A DNA stretch of 42,156 bases from the IMG/VR virus record IMGVR_UViG_3300014913_000026, positions 1 to 42,156 of that record, one strand, 5' to 3'. The DNA comes from a virus. Shown piece after piece: positions 8,360-15,524 of this stretch. The notes beneath the pieces were generated by a model. It was not told the DNA's origin, did no database searches, and was given only the letters and a program-made list of their open reading frames with translations. Within the stretch, counting starts at the first letter, position 1; each line of letters opens with the position of its first letter. The translations under genes and the position numbers were made by a program.

Positions 8360-8770
8360 TTGAACAATCGACAACAAAAAGAATTCAAGAAAAGATATGT
8401 AAAAACTCTTAAAAAGCGTTTGTTTTTGCCTTGTAAATACGAACTGAAAGAAGAGCTTTGCTTTAGAATGCCGTTTTTTTCCCCTCCTCTAAAAATAAAC
8501 AAACATATAGAAGTATGCGGGCATTTGTGTTATGTAAAAAAAGGCTGGATTTGGGACGGCGCAAGCGGAATCAGCATTGATACGCTTAATATGTTTTTTC
8601 CTGCAATTGTTCATGATGTATACTGCATAATTTTAGAAAATAATAAATTTTGTACACGCAAAGAAGCCGATATACAATACCTTAGATTGCTCCTTGAGAA
8701 TAATATGAATACCTTTCGGGCTATTATGCAGTATAGAGCAATAAGAACTTATGTGAGAATTAAGTATTAA
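8360..8770 (+). CDS. DUF1353-like phage protein
   Basis: A 136-residue protein with a probable TTG start (8360) after AAAAAGG. The core KKGWIWDGASGISID followed by PAIVHDVYC matches the pattern of DUF1353, a small family common in phages near lysis genes (Gly-X-X-X-Asp-Gly-Ala-Ser and a later His-Asp). Conserved Asp and His could be catalytic, but the family has no proven activity. It is the last gene of the rightward block and its stop overlaps the stop of a leftward gene by 4 bp. Confidence 0.6.
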   Translation: MNNRQQKEFKKRYVKTLKKRLFLPCKYELKEELCFRMPFFSPPLKINKHIEVCGHLCYVKKGWIWDGASGISIDTLNMFFPAIVHDVYCIILENNKFCTRKEADIQYLRLLLENNMNTFRAIMQYRAIRTYVRIKY

Positions 8771-8937
8771 ACCTCATATTTCAGCTTAAAAATGCAATGA
8801 TAGGGACATTTTGCAATGTGTTTACAATAATCGCAAATAATAGAAAAAGGATCGTCATGCCCTTTTTCTGTGTCTAGTTTTCTAATCATTTTTTCTAGCC
8901 GTTTTACGTTTTTCCCATCTTTATTTATTTTTTGCAT
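8767..8937 (-). CDS. small Cys-rich protein, paralogue of the upstream gene
   Basis: A 56-residue ORF. It matches the next gene (8938-9102) along its length: NVKRLEKMIR in both, IICDYCK in both, then a second Cys pair. The four cysteines (CDYCK...CPYHC) suggest a zinc knuckle. It is the last gene of the leftward block and the pair looks like a tandem duplication. Function unknown. Confidence 0.6.
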   Translation of the reverse strand: MQKINKDGKNVKRLEKMIRKLDTEKGHDDPFSIICDYCKHIAKCPYHCIFKLKYEV

Positions 8938-9102
8938 TTAATTTTCATCTTTTAATTTAAATTTACATGGCTCCGAACATTTATTTAAATATTTACAATA
9001 ATCGCAAATAATAACAAATGGATTAGGATGTATATTTTCACTTAAACTTCTAATCATTTTTTCAAGCCGTTTCACATTGTTTTTTGGGTTATTAATTTTC
9101 AT
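8938..9102 (-). CDS. small Cys-rich protein
   Basis: A 54-residue protein, starting at the ATG at 9102. It shares VKRLEKMIR and IICDYCKYL with its downstream neighbour. Four cysteines (CDYC...CSEPC) suggest metal binding. The start overlaps the stop of the next upstream gene, as elsewhere in this operon. Function unknown. Confidence 0.6.
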   Translation of the reverse strand: MKINNPKNNVKRLEKMIRSLSENIHPNPFVIICDYCKYLNKCSEPCKFKLKDEN

Positions 9103-9281
9103 TTTTCCCATCTTCCACAAGCCTTATCTTTGCACTTGATTTTTAATTTTCCGTTATGTGTCCTGTTTGATTTACGAACACCGCAATATTGAATAATTTT
9201 GCCGCCGCATTCCCATCTTTCACGGTGTTTGCACGTCCTGCAAAATTCTTTTATTTCGGGTAGTTTAAATAATTCGTTCAT
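9099..9281 (-). CDS. small zinc-finger-like protein
   Basis: A 60-residue protein with seven cysteines, including CRTCKHRERWECGGK and KCKDKACGRW. The CxxCKH...W pattern is common in small phage zinc-ribbon proteins. Both ends overlap its neighbours by 4 nt. A nucleic-acid or protein adaptor role is possible but not shown. Confidence 0.6.
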   Translation of the reverse strand: MNELFKLPEIKEFCRTCKHRERWECGGKIIQYCGVRKSNRTHNGKLKIKCKDKACGRWEK

Positions 9282-9670
9282 TTTTGTTCCTTGTTAAATA
9301 AAATAGTTATATCTTTTTTACCTTTGATTTTGATTAAATACCTATTTTTTTTCCGTTCAACATAAAATAGATAAGGCTCTATGTTTTCTTTTTCAAAAGG
9401 CATATAAGCCCACTTGAATTGTATTTCTGTTTGTTCTGGATTTATAAAATAGATAGTTTTGTATTTATTTTGATATCCATTAAATATGTCTAAAGTGGGC
9501 GTTGTGTTAAATAATGATGACCAACTCAACAGATAATCTCCTGTCATTTCATCCTGTTGTTCAATCGAGATATTTCCACTTAGTTCTGTTTTCTTAGAGA
9601 TTTCTTCTTTTGCGTGTAAGATTACTAGCGTACAAATTATTATTATTCCAAATGCTATTATTGTTTTCAT
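9278..9670 (-). CDS. membrane-anchored small protein
   Basis: A 130-residue protein starting at the ATG at 9670, just after AGGAAAG. Residues 3-19 form a hydrophobic helix (TIIAFGIIIICTLVILH), a signal anchor or signal peptide. The remainder is a polar, aromatic-rich domain without cysteines. Function unknown. Confidence 0.55.
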   Translation of the reverse strand: MKTIIAFGIIIICTLVILHAKEEISKKTELSGNISIEQQDEMTGDYLLSWSSLFNTTPTLDIFNGYQNKYKTIYFINPEQTEIQFKWAYMPFEKENIEPYLFYVERKKNRYLIKIKGKKDITILFNKEQK

Positions 9671-9945
9671 TTTAAATCTTTCCTGCATGTTAAAATGTCA
9701 ATACCTTTTTTTGTGATAAAATAGCCACTGCCATGCAAATGACCATCATCATCGAAAAGAGTACATAAATTAACCAATCCCTCATATTTTAACTCTTTCA
9801 TGCAGACTTTATACTCCTTTTTTGGAATTGAATTATTAATTGCGTATTTCAGAGCATCATAGCCGTAAAACTTACCCTCGTATCCTATATTATCCCATTC
9901 GTTTAAAATACGTAATATTTTATATTTCAAGATTTGTTTGTTCAT
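9667..9945 (-). CDS. small protein, possible winged-helix fold
   Basis: A 92-residue protein. The helix-rich start (NKQILKYKILRILNEW), a middle recognition-like helix (PKKEYKVCMKELKYEGLV) and a beta-hairpin near GHLHGSGYFITKKGI match the general winged-helix order. This is a weak, shape-based inference. It overlaps both neighbours by 4 nt. Confidence 0.5.
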   Translation of the reverse strand: MNKQILKYKILRILNEWDNIGYEGKFYGYDALKYAINNSIPKKEYKVCMKELKYEGLVNLCTLFDDDGHLHGSGYFITKKGIDILTCRKDLK

Positions 9946-10241
9946 TTTTCAACCTCGTTTTCATTGTAAGCATTGTAAGATTCAATAAATAATTCATCAA
10001 ATTTTTCTTTTATTTCATGCACCATTAATTCGTCACTTTCCCAACTTTCCAAATTCCCCACAGAATAGTTTAGCTGATTCCAACATTCAGAATGTGTTGC
10101 GTAACACTGAAACTCATCATTCCATACGCCTACATGTCTTACATATACTTCATTTTTGTTTATTTTTTCACCGCACCATTCACATAGATGTTCTTTTTTA
10201 GCTTTCACTGATCTCATACGCCAAAAACTCATTTTACACAT
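9942..10241 (-). CDS. Cys/His-rich small phage protein
   Basis: A 99-residue protein with HLCEWCGEKI near residue 18 and a later THSECW, a treble-clef or zinc-ribbon pattern often seen in small phage proteins. The C-terminal half is acidic. The start overlaps the end of the cytosine methyltransferase gene by 13 nt. Confidence 0.6.
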   Translation of the reverse strand: MCKMSFWRMRSVKAKKEHLCEWCGEKINKNEVYVRHVGVWNDEFQCYATHSECWNQLNYSVGNLESWESDELMVHEIKEKFDELFIESYNAYNENEVEK

Positions 10242-11209
10242 CTCAATATATGTTCAATTACGTTAATAGTGAATCCGTTACCGCACATTTTATAAAGTTG
10301 GCTATTTGACACGCCAGCATTTAAAATTTTATTGATATGTTTTTCGGGGACTGTTTGCAATCTGAAACATTCCCTTGTTGTTAACTTTCTGTAATGAGAA
10401 CTATCAATAGCTATCTTTCTTTCTTGATTACCTCCACAAATTGCCGTAAGTGTCGGACTTTTTCCACTTGCTCCGTAAATCCTTTTTAAAAAATCGTGTC
10501 CTTTGATGTCATCCGCTTTCCCAACTTCAAAACATAATTTATTATTTTCTTGCCATGTCGATGCCGTCAAACTCGGACTTTTTTTTATATAAGTACCTCC
10601 TTTGTTGAAACCTCTTGCTTTTTGCTCAATTCCTATTTTCGATATATTTAAATCATCTTCAATAATATCTTTAATAAAAATATTTTTATCTTCAGGCTGC
10701 TCAACTTCCCAATTGAACCAATATTTTCTATTTCGATTTTGAGCAGAAACAAGAGCTGAATTAATTTTCATATGTTTTCCAAATAATCCATCTAAAAAAT
10801 CTGAATGTTCTTTTTTCATCATGCATACATTTTCAAACAAATATAATACATCTGGATTTTGTTTTTTCACTTCATTATATACGTCGAGGAGAGATAAAGC
10901 TAATTTACCCCGGGCATCGCTCAATCCTGCTTGATTTCCTGCAACACTCCAAGCCTGACAAGGAAAGCCCGCCACAATCAAATCTATAGATGAAAAATCG
11001 AAATTATATAAACTTTCCCAGAAACAAAAATTTGTAATATCTCCAAGTTGTACAATATCAGGAAATAGATAATCAGTTACTTTATTTGCATATTTATCAA
11101 TTTCCGAACTGTAATATTTATTTATTTCAATCCCTGCTTTTTCAAGAGCCATGTGAGCCCCTGAAAAGCCGTTAAATAATGAAAGCACGTTCATTATATT
11201 TTTTCCCAT
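10229..11209 (-). CDS. dcm: C5-cytosine DNA methyltransferase
   Basis: A 326-residue enzyme that would methylate C5 of cytosine in a specific DNA sequence using S-adenosylmethionine. Motif I is LSLFNGFSGAHMALEKAG (residues 9-26), motif IV GFPCQAWS with the catalytic Cys84, motif VI ENV (126-128), motif VIII QNRNRKYWF, motif IX RKLTTRECFRLQ and motif X KMCGNGFTINVIEHI. The target-recognition region between VIII and IX is short. The ATG at 11194 (MNVLSLF) is an alternative start. No restriction enzyme is adjacent, so it is probably an orphan that masks phage DNA from host restriction. Confidence 0.92.
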   Translation of the reverse strand: MGKNIMNVLSLFNGFSGAHMALEKAGIEINKYYSSEIDKYANKVTDYLFPDIVQLGDITNFCFWESLYNFDFSSIDLIVAGFPCQAWSVAGNQAGLSDARGKLALSLLDVYNEVKKQNPDVLYLFENVCMMKKEHSDFLDGLFGKHMKINSALVSAQNRNRKYWFNWEVEQPEDKNIFIKDIIEDDLNISKIGIEQKARGFNKGGTYIKKSPSLTASTWQENNKLCFEVGKADDIKGHDFLKRIYGASGKSPTLTAICGGNQERKIAIDSSHYRKLTTRECFRLQTVPEKHINKILNAGVSNSQLYKMCGNGFTINVIEHILRCVK

Positions 11210-11613
11210 GTTGTCTCGTTTAAATTTTCAAAGATTGAATTTATTTGTTGAACTATTTCTCTTTTGTCGGCTTTATTTAAAAAAACAACCGCAGCTGAAC
11301 CACTTCTAATCGTGTAAGCAATGACTTTTAATGATACACCACTTCTGTTTTTGTTTTTAAAACTTAGATTAAATTCTGCATCAGGAACAAATCCAAATTC
11401 AAGAGCCTGCGTAAATTGCAGTTGGTACACGTCTGCAGATAAGTGTTCTTGATCTTCAATTGTCTCTTGTAATTGAAATAGTGAATAATTTAAATTATTC
11501 ACTTCTTCATTTATATTTTCGCGTATATGAGATAGTGAAGAATTTAAATTATTAACTTTTTCATTCATCTTTTCATACATCTTATTTATTTTCAAAAAAA
11601 GTTCATTATCCAT
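11194..11613 (-). CDS. coiled-coil protein
   Basis: A 139-residue protein. The N-terminal 60 residues are a coiled coil with two related blocks (EKVNNLNSSLSHIRENI and EEVNNLNYSLFQLQETI), an internal duplication of about 20 residues. The C-terminal part is a small mixed domain without recognised motifs. It lies between a methyltransferase and an RHH-like gene, overlapping the former. Role unknown. Confidence 0.6.
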   Translation of the reverse strand: MDNELFLKINKMYEKMNEKVNNLNSSLSHIRENINEEVNNLNYSLFQLQETIEDQEHLSADVYQLQFTQALEFGFVPDAEFNLSFKNKNRSGVSLKVIAYTIRSGSAAVVFLNKADKREIVQQINSIFENLNETTWEKI

Positions 11614-11615
11614 AA

Positions 11616-11942
11616 TTAAATTTCTCCCTCAATAAAATAATCTTTGCCTTGTAACATTCCAAAACTAAAATCATTTGGCATTTTTTTCGGTTCCGCTCGT
11701 TGAATATCAAGAAACCAGTCAAGAATGCAACGTAATTCATCGGCATTATTTCCGTTGCCAATGTCGATGTTTAATTTATGTTTCAAGTTGTGGTGAAGTT
11801 CTGGACGTTCAAAGTTTACCACGGAATTTAAACGCTGATTTTTCCTTACTGCTTTTGAAAATACCTCACGCTGTGAAACATCATATTTCTGACAGATGTT
11901 TTTTAGCTTTTGGTATGTTTCGGTGTTTAGTCTTATGTGCAT
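11616..11942 (-). CDS. ribbon-helix-helix-like DNA-binding protein
   Basis: A 108-residue protein whose N-terminus (MHIRLNTETYQKLKNICQKYDVSQREVFSKAVRKN) fits the strand-helix-helix pattern of Arc/MetJ/MobC-like proteins: short polar strand, helix, turn, second helix. The C-terminal half (residues 50-108) carries no recognised motif. It may regulate the surrounding methyltransferase genes. Confidence 0.55.
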   Translation of the reverse strand: MHIRLNTETYQKLKNICQKYDVSQREVFSKAVRKNQRLNSVVNFERPELHHNLKHKLNIDIGNGNNADELRCILDWFLDIQRAEPKKMPNDFSFGMLQGKDYFIEGEI

Positions 11943-11956
11943 TTTTTGTGTCTCCG

Positions 11957-12646
11957 TTAAAATAAATAATCTTGCCTTAATCTTTGTTTTATAATTTCAC
12001 AGTATTCTATATTTTTTTCAATAAGAATACATTTTCTATGTAATTGCTTGCATGCGATTCCTGTCGTTCCTGAGCCTGCAAACGGATCTAGAATTGTTTG
12101 GTTTTCTTCAGATATATTTTCAAGAATTCTATAAACGATTCCAACTTTTTTCGGAGTTGGATGATTTACATTTTTTTCTTTAAAATTACTCATTACAAAG
12201 AAAGAGGATTTTGTTTTATAATTACCTCTTACTTTTAGATTTTTAAATAAATGAACTCCAAATTCCATGTCTACAAGCCATTGATTATTTGTAAATGGAG
12301 TCGGTGAGGTCTTACAAAAGCTTAGTTCTTGATAATTCCAGCCGTGTTTTTTTGCTTCTGTAATCAGCTCATATTTTGTTTCCTTATTGCAAAACGAAAA
12401 GATATTATTTTCTTTTATTTTACTTTTTAAAAGATTAAAAATATCAGTATAGTTTAGATTTTGCTCACTCCCATACTCTGATATTTTTTTATAATTCGGT
12501 CGACTCCTCGTCAAGTTTCCTCTATCGTGAAATTCTTGAGAATATGGCGGATCCATCATTATTACATCATAATCCAGCGATGATATAATATTATTACAAT
12601 CGTCGTTGTACAATGTTACATCGTCATCTTGATAAAAAATAGACAT
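11957..12646 (-). CDS. DNA N6-adenine/N4-cytosine methyltransferase (beta-class order)
   Basis: A 229-residue enzyme. The catalytic motif IV, MMDPPYSQ, is at residues 30-37 and the SAM-binding motif I, DPFAGSGTTGIACKQL, is near residue 190, so the order is IV then I, as in beta-class amino-methyltransferases. DPPY predicts adenine-N6 or, less often, cytosine-N4 methylation. No cognate nuclease is adjacent. With the C5 enzyme three genes downstream, the phage could modify two different sequences. Confidence 0.9.
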   Translation of the reverse strand: MSIFYQDDDVTLYNDDCNNIISSLDYDVIMMDPPYSQEFHDRGNLTRSRPNYKKISEYGSEQNLNYTDIFNLLKSKIKENNIFSFCNKETKYELITEAKKHGWNYQELSFCKTSPTPFTNNQWLVDMEFGVHLFKNLKVRGNYKTKSSFFVMSNFKEKNVNHPTPKKVGIVYRILENISEENQTILDPFAGSGTTGIACKQLHRKCILIEKNIEYCEIIKQRLRQDYLF

Positions 12647-12739
12647 TTTCGCTCCCTTTGTTAAAAGTTAAATATTACATGCTTATTCGTTAAATCAATC
12701 ACAAAATAACAAATAAATTAAAACAGCAACAAAAAAGCT

Positions 12740-13045
12740 TTATTTCTTTTTGCGTTTTTTTGCTGCTCGTTTCACCGCCCGTTCTGCTTTCAATATCGTG
12801 TTTCGTTTTGCTCTTTGCTCTTTTGTCACGATCGGGCGACAAACAAGGCAGTATTTTGTTTTCAAATGAAACGCCTTAAAAATCTTCTTGCACCTCGTAC
12901 ACCTACAATTTTTATCAGGCTGAGGAAAGACTTTTTTAACTTCTTCACTGGCTATTTTTGTGCATACAGGACAAAAAACGCTTTTATTTTCATACAAGAG
13001 AGCTACACCGTGTTTATGACATTTTGAGTCTTTGATTATATCCAT
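12740..13045 (-). CDS. Cys-rich small protein
   Basis: A 101-residue protein with at least four Cys pairs (FCPVCTK, CRCTRCKK, YCLVC) and an Arg/Lys-rich C-terminus (AERAVKRAAKKRKKK after KAKR-type sequence). It probably binds zinc and nucleic acid. Its start overlaps the next gene. No terminator-like hairpin is obvious in the 93-nt gap downstream of it, before the methyltransferase. Confidence 0.6.
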   Translation of the reverse strand: MDIIKDSKCHKHGVALLYENKSVFCPVCTKIASEEVKKVFPQPDKNCRCTRCKKIFKAFHLKTKYCLVCRPIVTKEQRAKRNTILKAERAVKRAAKKRKKK

Positions 13046-13257
13046 AATTCATCTGTTCCTTTGTGTTCTATTGGATTTTGAATACGCCATTCGTCCAGGC
13101 ATTCTTGACTACAATTTTGATTACGCCATTCATCCAGGCATTCTTGACTACAAAATGGAGGATCAACAGGCATCCCCATGCATCCATATTCATGACCACT
13201 GCAACAAGATCGAAGTGGTGGGATTTCTATACCGCATTGTTGACAATAATCTTTCAT
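13036..13257 (-). CDS. Cys-rich protein with 13-residue tandem repeat
   Basis: A 73-residue protein starting MKDYCQQCGIEIPPL. The sequence CSQECLDEWRNQN is followed immediately by CSQECLDEWRIQN, encoded by a 39-bp tandem DNA repeat (13083 onward and 13122 onward). The CxxCG start and the FCSQECLDEW element are typical of MYND/TRASH-like small zinc fingers, so the duplication doubled the second half of a finger. Confidence 0.6.
   Translation of the reverse strand: MKDYCQQCGIEIPPLRSCCSGHEYGCMGMPVDPPFCSQECLDEWRNQNCSQECLDEWRIQNPIEHKGTDELWI
13083..13160. repeat. 39-bp tandem repeat, two copies
   Basis: A 39-bp unit, reading TACGCCATTCGTCCAGGCAT at its start in the first copy, recurs with an offset of 39 bp and very few changes in its first 33 bp. 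It is in frame and duplicates 13 residues of the encoded zinc-finger-like protein, which looks like a recent slippage event. Confidence 0.85.
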
Positions 13258-13514
13258 AGTTCACCATCCCTTTTAAATAACCAATTTTTTGGATCAGTAA
13301 TTCTTTCAAAATGATTTGTGTTTTCAAAAACATAACCTACCCAAAATGTCCCAGTGAATCTAGGTTGCTCTATATATTGAGAAACACGCCCATCGCTATC
13401 GACAGCACAATAATTCATTCCATCTATCCACTCAATCGCATCTTGAAATTCTGATTGATTTAGGGGGATTCTCCCATGCCAATGGCAAACAGGACATTCT
13501 TTGTACATTCTCAT
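13254..13514 (-). CDS. small phage protein with CPVCHWHG motif
   Basis: An 86-residue protein. I chose the ATG at 13514 because it follows GGAGG by 9 nt; upstream in-frame starts would overlap the next gene by over 70 nt. The N-terminus has CPVCHWHGRIP and the rest contains WIDGMNYCAV and aromatic residues. Probably a small zinc-binding protein of unknown role. Confidence 0.55.
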   Translation of the reverse strand: MRMYKECPVCHWHGRIPLNQSEFQDAIEWIDGMNYCAVDSDGRVSQYIEQPRFTGTFWVGYVFENTNHFERITDPKNWLFKRDGEL

Positions 13515-13536
13515 AATTCCATACCTCCAATTTAAT

Positions 13537-13806
13537 TTATGCTTCAACCAACCCACAAACCGAACAAGTTTTAAAACCTCTTTCATTCTCAACAAAAACA
13601 TGTTTTTCATCGTTCAGTTCACAACAAGGTTTTGTAGTGTGTGATATTTCGATTTCAGAGCGTAAATAATAACGTTTTCCACATGAACATGATCTTTCTT
13701 CGTCATCCTCTTCAAAATCCAAACCTTCCGTATCAGAAATAACTTCCTTTTTGCAATAAGGACAAATTATATAGTAATTTGAATATTCATCATCGTATTT
13801 ACTCAT
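13537..13806 (-). CDS. zinc-ribbon protein
   Basis: An 89-residue protein with ICPYCKKEV, SCSCGKRYYL, and a C-terminal KTCSVCGLVEA, giving three Cys pairs as in tandem zinc ribbons. The middle is acidic (EGLDFEEDDEER). The start overlaps the stop of the gene at 13803-13976 (ATGA). Possibly a transcription or replication adaptor. Confidence 0.6.
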   Translation of the reverse strand: MSKYDDEYSNYYIICPYCKKEVISDTEGLDFEEDDEERSCSCGKRYYLRSEIEISHTTKPCCELNDEKHVFVENERGFKTCSVCGLVEA

Positions 13807-13976
13807 TTTTTAATTCTCCTTTGTTTTAAACAAGCTTTACAAGTTACTTTATCCCAATCCTCAACCTTTTGCACATTTAAGTGAGACGCACGAGAACCGC
13901 ACAGAGTCCCCGAGACTGTCCACGTCCAAGCATTATTCATGTTTTCAGTGTCTTTGTGAATTGTTTTTGTTTTCAT
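13803..13976 (-). CDS. small Cys-containing phage protein
   Basis: A 57-residue ORF flanked by 4-nt overlaps on both sides, which supports its reality. It contains WTVSGTLCGSRASH and VTCKACLKQR, a pattern seen in very small phage zinc-binding proteins. The ribosome site of the downstream gene (AAAGGAG) lies in its last codons. Confidence 0.6.
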   Translation of the reverse strand: MKTKTIHKDTENMNNAWTWTVSGTLCGSRASHLNVQKVEDWDKVTCKACLKQRRIKK

Positions 13977-14335
13977 CCCTTTTTTCCTGCGGGTTTGTCG
14001 TTAATCAAGAAGTCATCAAAAAGTTCTTGATATGTGTACTTTCTCATAATATTGACACAATTATTATGAAAATAGCAATCAGTATAAACGATGCCATTTT
14101 TACCAACTATTGCTTTCACTACAACATCGACCGTTTCAGATCCGCTTTCAAAAGGAACGTATTTTTTATATTCTGGCAATTTTTCGGCATTCTTCCACCC
14201 TCTCAAAGCGGCGATATTGAAGTGGCTTTTACAAAAAAACAAACCATCTAAATTAATAACAAATTCCCTTTCCACTTTTGCGTTTTCGTCATTATTCCAA
14301 ACCAGAAGTGTTTCACCTTTTTTGAATTTACTCAT
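13973..14335 (-). CDS. hypothetical protein
   Basis: A 120-residue protein with a basic N-terminus (MSKFKKGETLLVWNN) and a small beta-rich body; the start resembles SH3-like barrels (KGETLLVW). A few scattered Cys and His residues (FFCKSHFN, YFHNNC) might bind metal. Not recognised. Confidence 0.55.
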   Translation of the reverse strand: MSKFKKGETLLVWNNDENAKVEREFVINLDGLFFCKSHFNIAALRGWKNAEKLPEYKKYVPFESGSETVDVVVKAIVGKNGIVYTDCYFHNNCVNIMRKYTYQELFDDFLINDKPAGKKG

Positions 14336-14369
14336 TTTGTATCCTTATCGCTTAGTTTTAAAATAGCCT

Positions 14370-14441
14370 TCAGATTACCAGTTTATCTTTTTCCGTTTCA
14401 AATTCTCCATCGACTCCTGAAATTCTTTGTTTAATTTGCAT
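14370..14441 (-). CDS. possible 23-residue peptide
   Basis: A short ORF (MQIKQRISGVDGEFETEKDKL then VI) with a good ribosome site, GGAAGG, 8 nt before the ATG, inside the last codons of the LpoB-like gene. It fills most of an otherwise empty 95-nt gap. Size alone makes this uncertain. Confidence 0.35.
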   Translation of the reverse strand: MQIKQRISGVDGEFETEKDKLVI

Positions 14442-15153
14442 TTTGTGACCTTCCAATTAAATATTTATTACGGTTTTTTTGTATTTCTTTTTCCTCCGCC
14501 CATTCATCAATTCCAGTTCGAATATTTTTTAGGTTCATTGTAATTTTATAGTACACGTCTTTTTTAGAACCTGATTCTTGTACTATTTCGATGAATGAGC
14601 CAGTCAAAAGATATTCAGCTCCGACATGTTCCCCAAATGACTGAACGGTCGAAAGATCAACAAGTCCGCTGTCTCTTTGATATTTCAGTTCGGCGATTGC
14701 CTCCTGATCAGTGAGACGATTTATAAAACGAAATTTACCAGACTGGATAAGCTTGGTTTTTATACTGTCTGTCAGACTGGCAAGATCTATTTGCTGCATT
14801 GTTTTATTTTTTATTTTGCTTACTGAAATAACAGGCCTTCTTTTACTGGTCAATTCAATTAAAGGTGGAAATTTCAGCATAGAATCCACCATTCCGGTAG
14901 TTATTTTTTTCAGATCAGAAGAATTAAAATCGGTTGATAAAAGTTGATTTGGTCTTTCATCACCATGCTTTATACTCCTTTTTTGGCATTTTTTACATTC
15001 GGACTCTATGTGAACCGCCCAGCTTTTGAAAACATACATAGTATGTCCTGTCAATAGATCCCTGCGTTCATACAATCGAATTGTTTTCGGTATTTCTATT
15101 TCCGTACATGACGAAAATAAAAAAGAAAATAGTACAACAATCAGTAATTTCAT
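14431..15153 (-). CDS. LpoB-like lipoprotein (PBP-activator family) fused to a phage lipoprotein N-terminus
   Basis: A 240-residue protein. Residues 1-16 are a lipoprotein signal with lipobox FSSC (Cys16). Residues 17-60 are nearly the same as those of the separate 61-residue lipoprotein at 15336-15521. From about residue 75 the sequence matches LpoB: RPVISVSKIKNKTMQQIDL, SLTDSIKTKLIQSGKFRFI, GLVDLSTVQSFGEHVGAEYL, LTGSF and DVYYKITMNL, ending EWAEEKEIQK. LpoB in enterobacteria is an outer-membrane lipoprotein that reaches through the periplasm to stimulate PBP1b. A phage copy could alter cell-wall synthesis during infection. The junction lies at a sequence element repeated nearby, so it looks like a gene fusion. 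Confidence 0.82.
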   Translation of the reverse strand: MKLLIVVLFSFLFSSCTEIEIPKTIRLYERRDLLTGHTMYVFKSWAVHIESECKKCQKRSIKHGDERPNQLLSTDFNSSDLKKITTGMVDSMLKFPPLIELTSKRRPVISVSKIKNKTMQQIDLASLTDSIKTKLIQSGKFRFINRLTDQEAIAELKYQRDSGLVDLSTVQSFGEHVGAEYLLTGSFIEIVQESGSKKDVYYKITMNLKNIRTGIDEWAEEKEIQKNRNKYLIGRSQNAN

Positions 15154-15245
15154 AAATCATTCCTCCTTTTTTGGCATTTTGGCAAATATTTAAAGTCATA
15201 ATGATGCTCTATTTTTACTTCAATCGGTTTATTTTCGTCTTGCAT
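15150..15245 (-). pseudogene. rusA remnant (about 25 codons) forming a 31-residue ORF
   Basis: The peptide contains ENKPIEVKIEHHYDFKYLPK followed by CQKRRNDL; the first 23 residues match RusA residues 49-71 with few changes. Catalytic Asp residues are absent, so it cannot be active. It starts at an ATG at 15245 and ends by ATGA overlap with the LpoB-like gene, so it may now act only as a translational coupler. Confidence 0.75.
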
Positions 15246-15333
15246 GCTTAATCCTCATTTTTGCTTTTTTCACACACTGATAATCTGCCCATAATGAAAA
15301 AACTAAAAAAAATAAAACAATAATCAATATCAT
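15229..15333 (-). CDS. 34-residue single-pass membrane peptide
   Basis: A strong ribosome site (GGGAGG) precedes an ATG at 15333. The peptide starts with a hydrophobic helix (MILIIVLFFLVFSLW) and ends with a basic tail (KKAKMRIKHARRK), typical of small inner-membrane phage peptides. It directly follows the short lipoprotein gene, so the pair could act together at the envelope. Function unknown. Confidence 0.55.
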   Translation of the reverse strand: MILIIVLFFLVFSLWADYQCVKKAKMRIKHARRK

Positions 15334-15335
15334 TT

Positions 15336-15521
15336 TCAATCCTCCCTTTTTTGGCATTTTTTACATTTGGACTCTATATGAACCGCCCAGCGTCTAGAAA
15401 CGTATATAGTATGTCCTGTCAATAGATCCCTGCGTTCATACAATCGAACGGCTTTCGGTATTTCTATTTCCGTACATGACGAAAATAAAAAAGAAAATAG
15501 TACAACAATCAGTAATTTCAT
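15336..15521 (-). CDS. short lipoprotein, parent of the LpoB-fusion N-terminus
   Basis: A 61-residue protein with signal MKLLIVVLFSFLFSS and lipobox Cys16. The mature part, about 45 residues, ends KCKKCQKRED. It differs from the first 60 residues of the LpoB-like protein by about ten substitutions. AAGGAGGA lies at the right distance before the ATG. A small outer-membrane lipoprotein next to a small membrane peptide recalls spanin-like pairs, but this block is expressed from the early strand. Function unknown. Confidence 0.65.
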   Translation of the reverse strand: MKLLIVVLFSFLFSSCTEIEIPKAVRLYERRDLLTGHTIYVSRRWAVHIESKCKKCQKRED

Positions 15522-15524
15522 AAA

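Noticed and set aside
8842-8869. Bidirectional terminator between the converging blocks
   Set aside because: AGAAAAAGG/CCTTTTTCT forms a 9-bp hairpin, but it is A/T-rich and inside a 56-residue gene; evidence is too thin for a feature.
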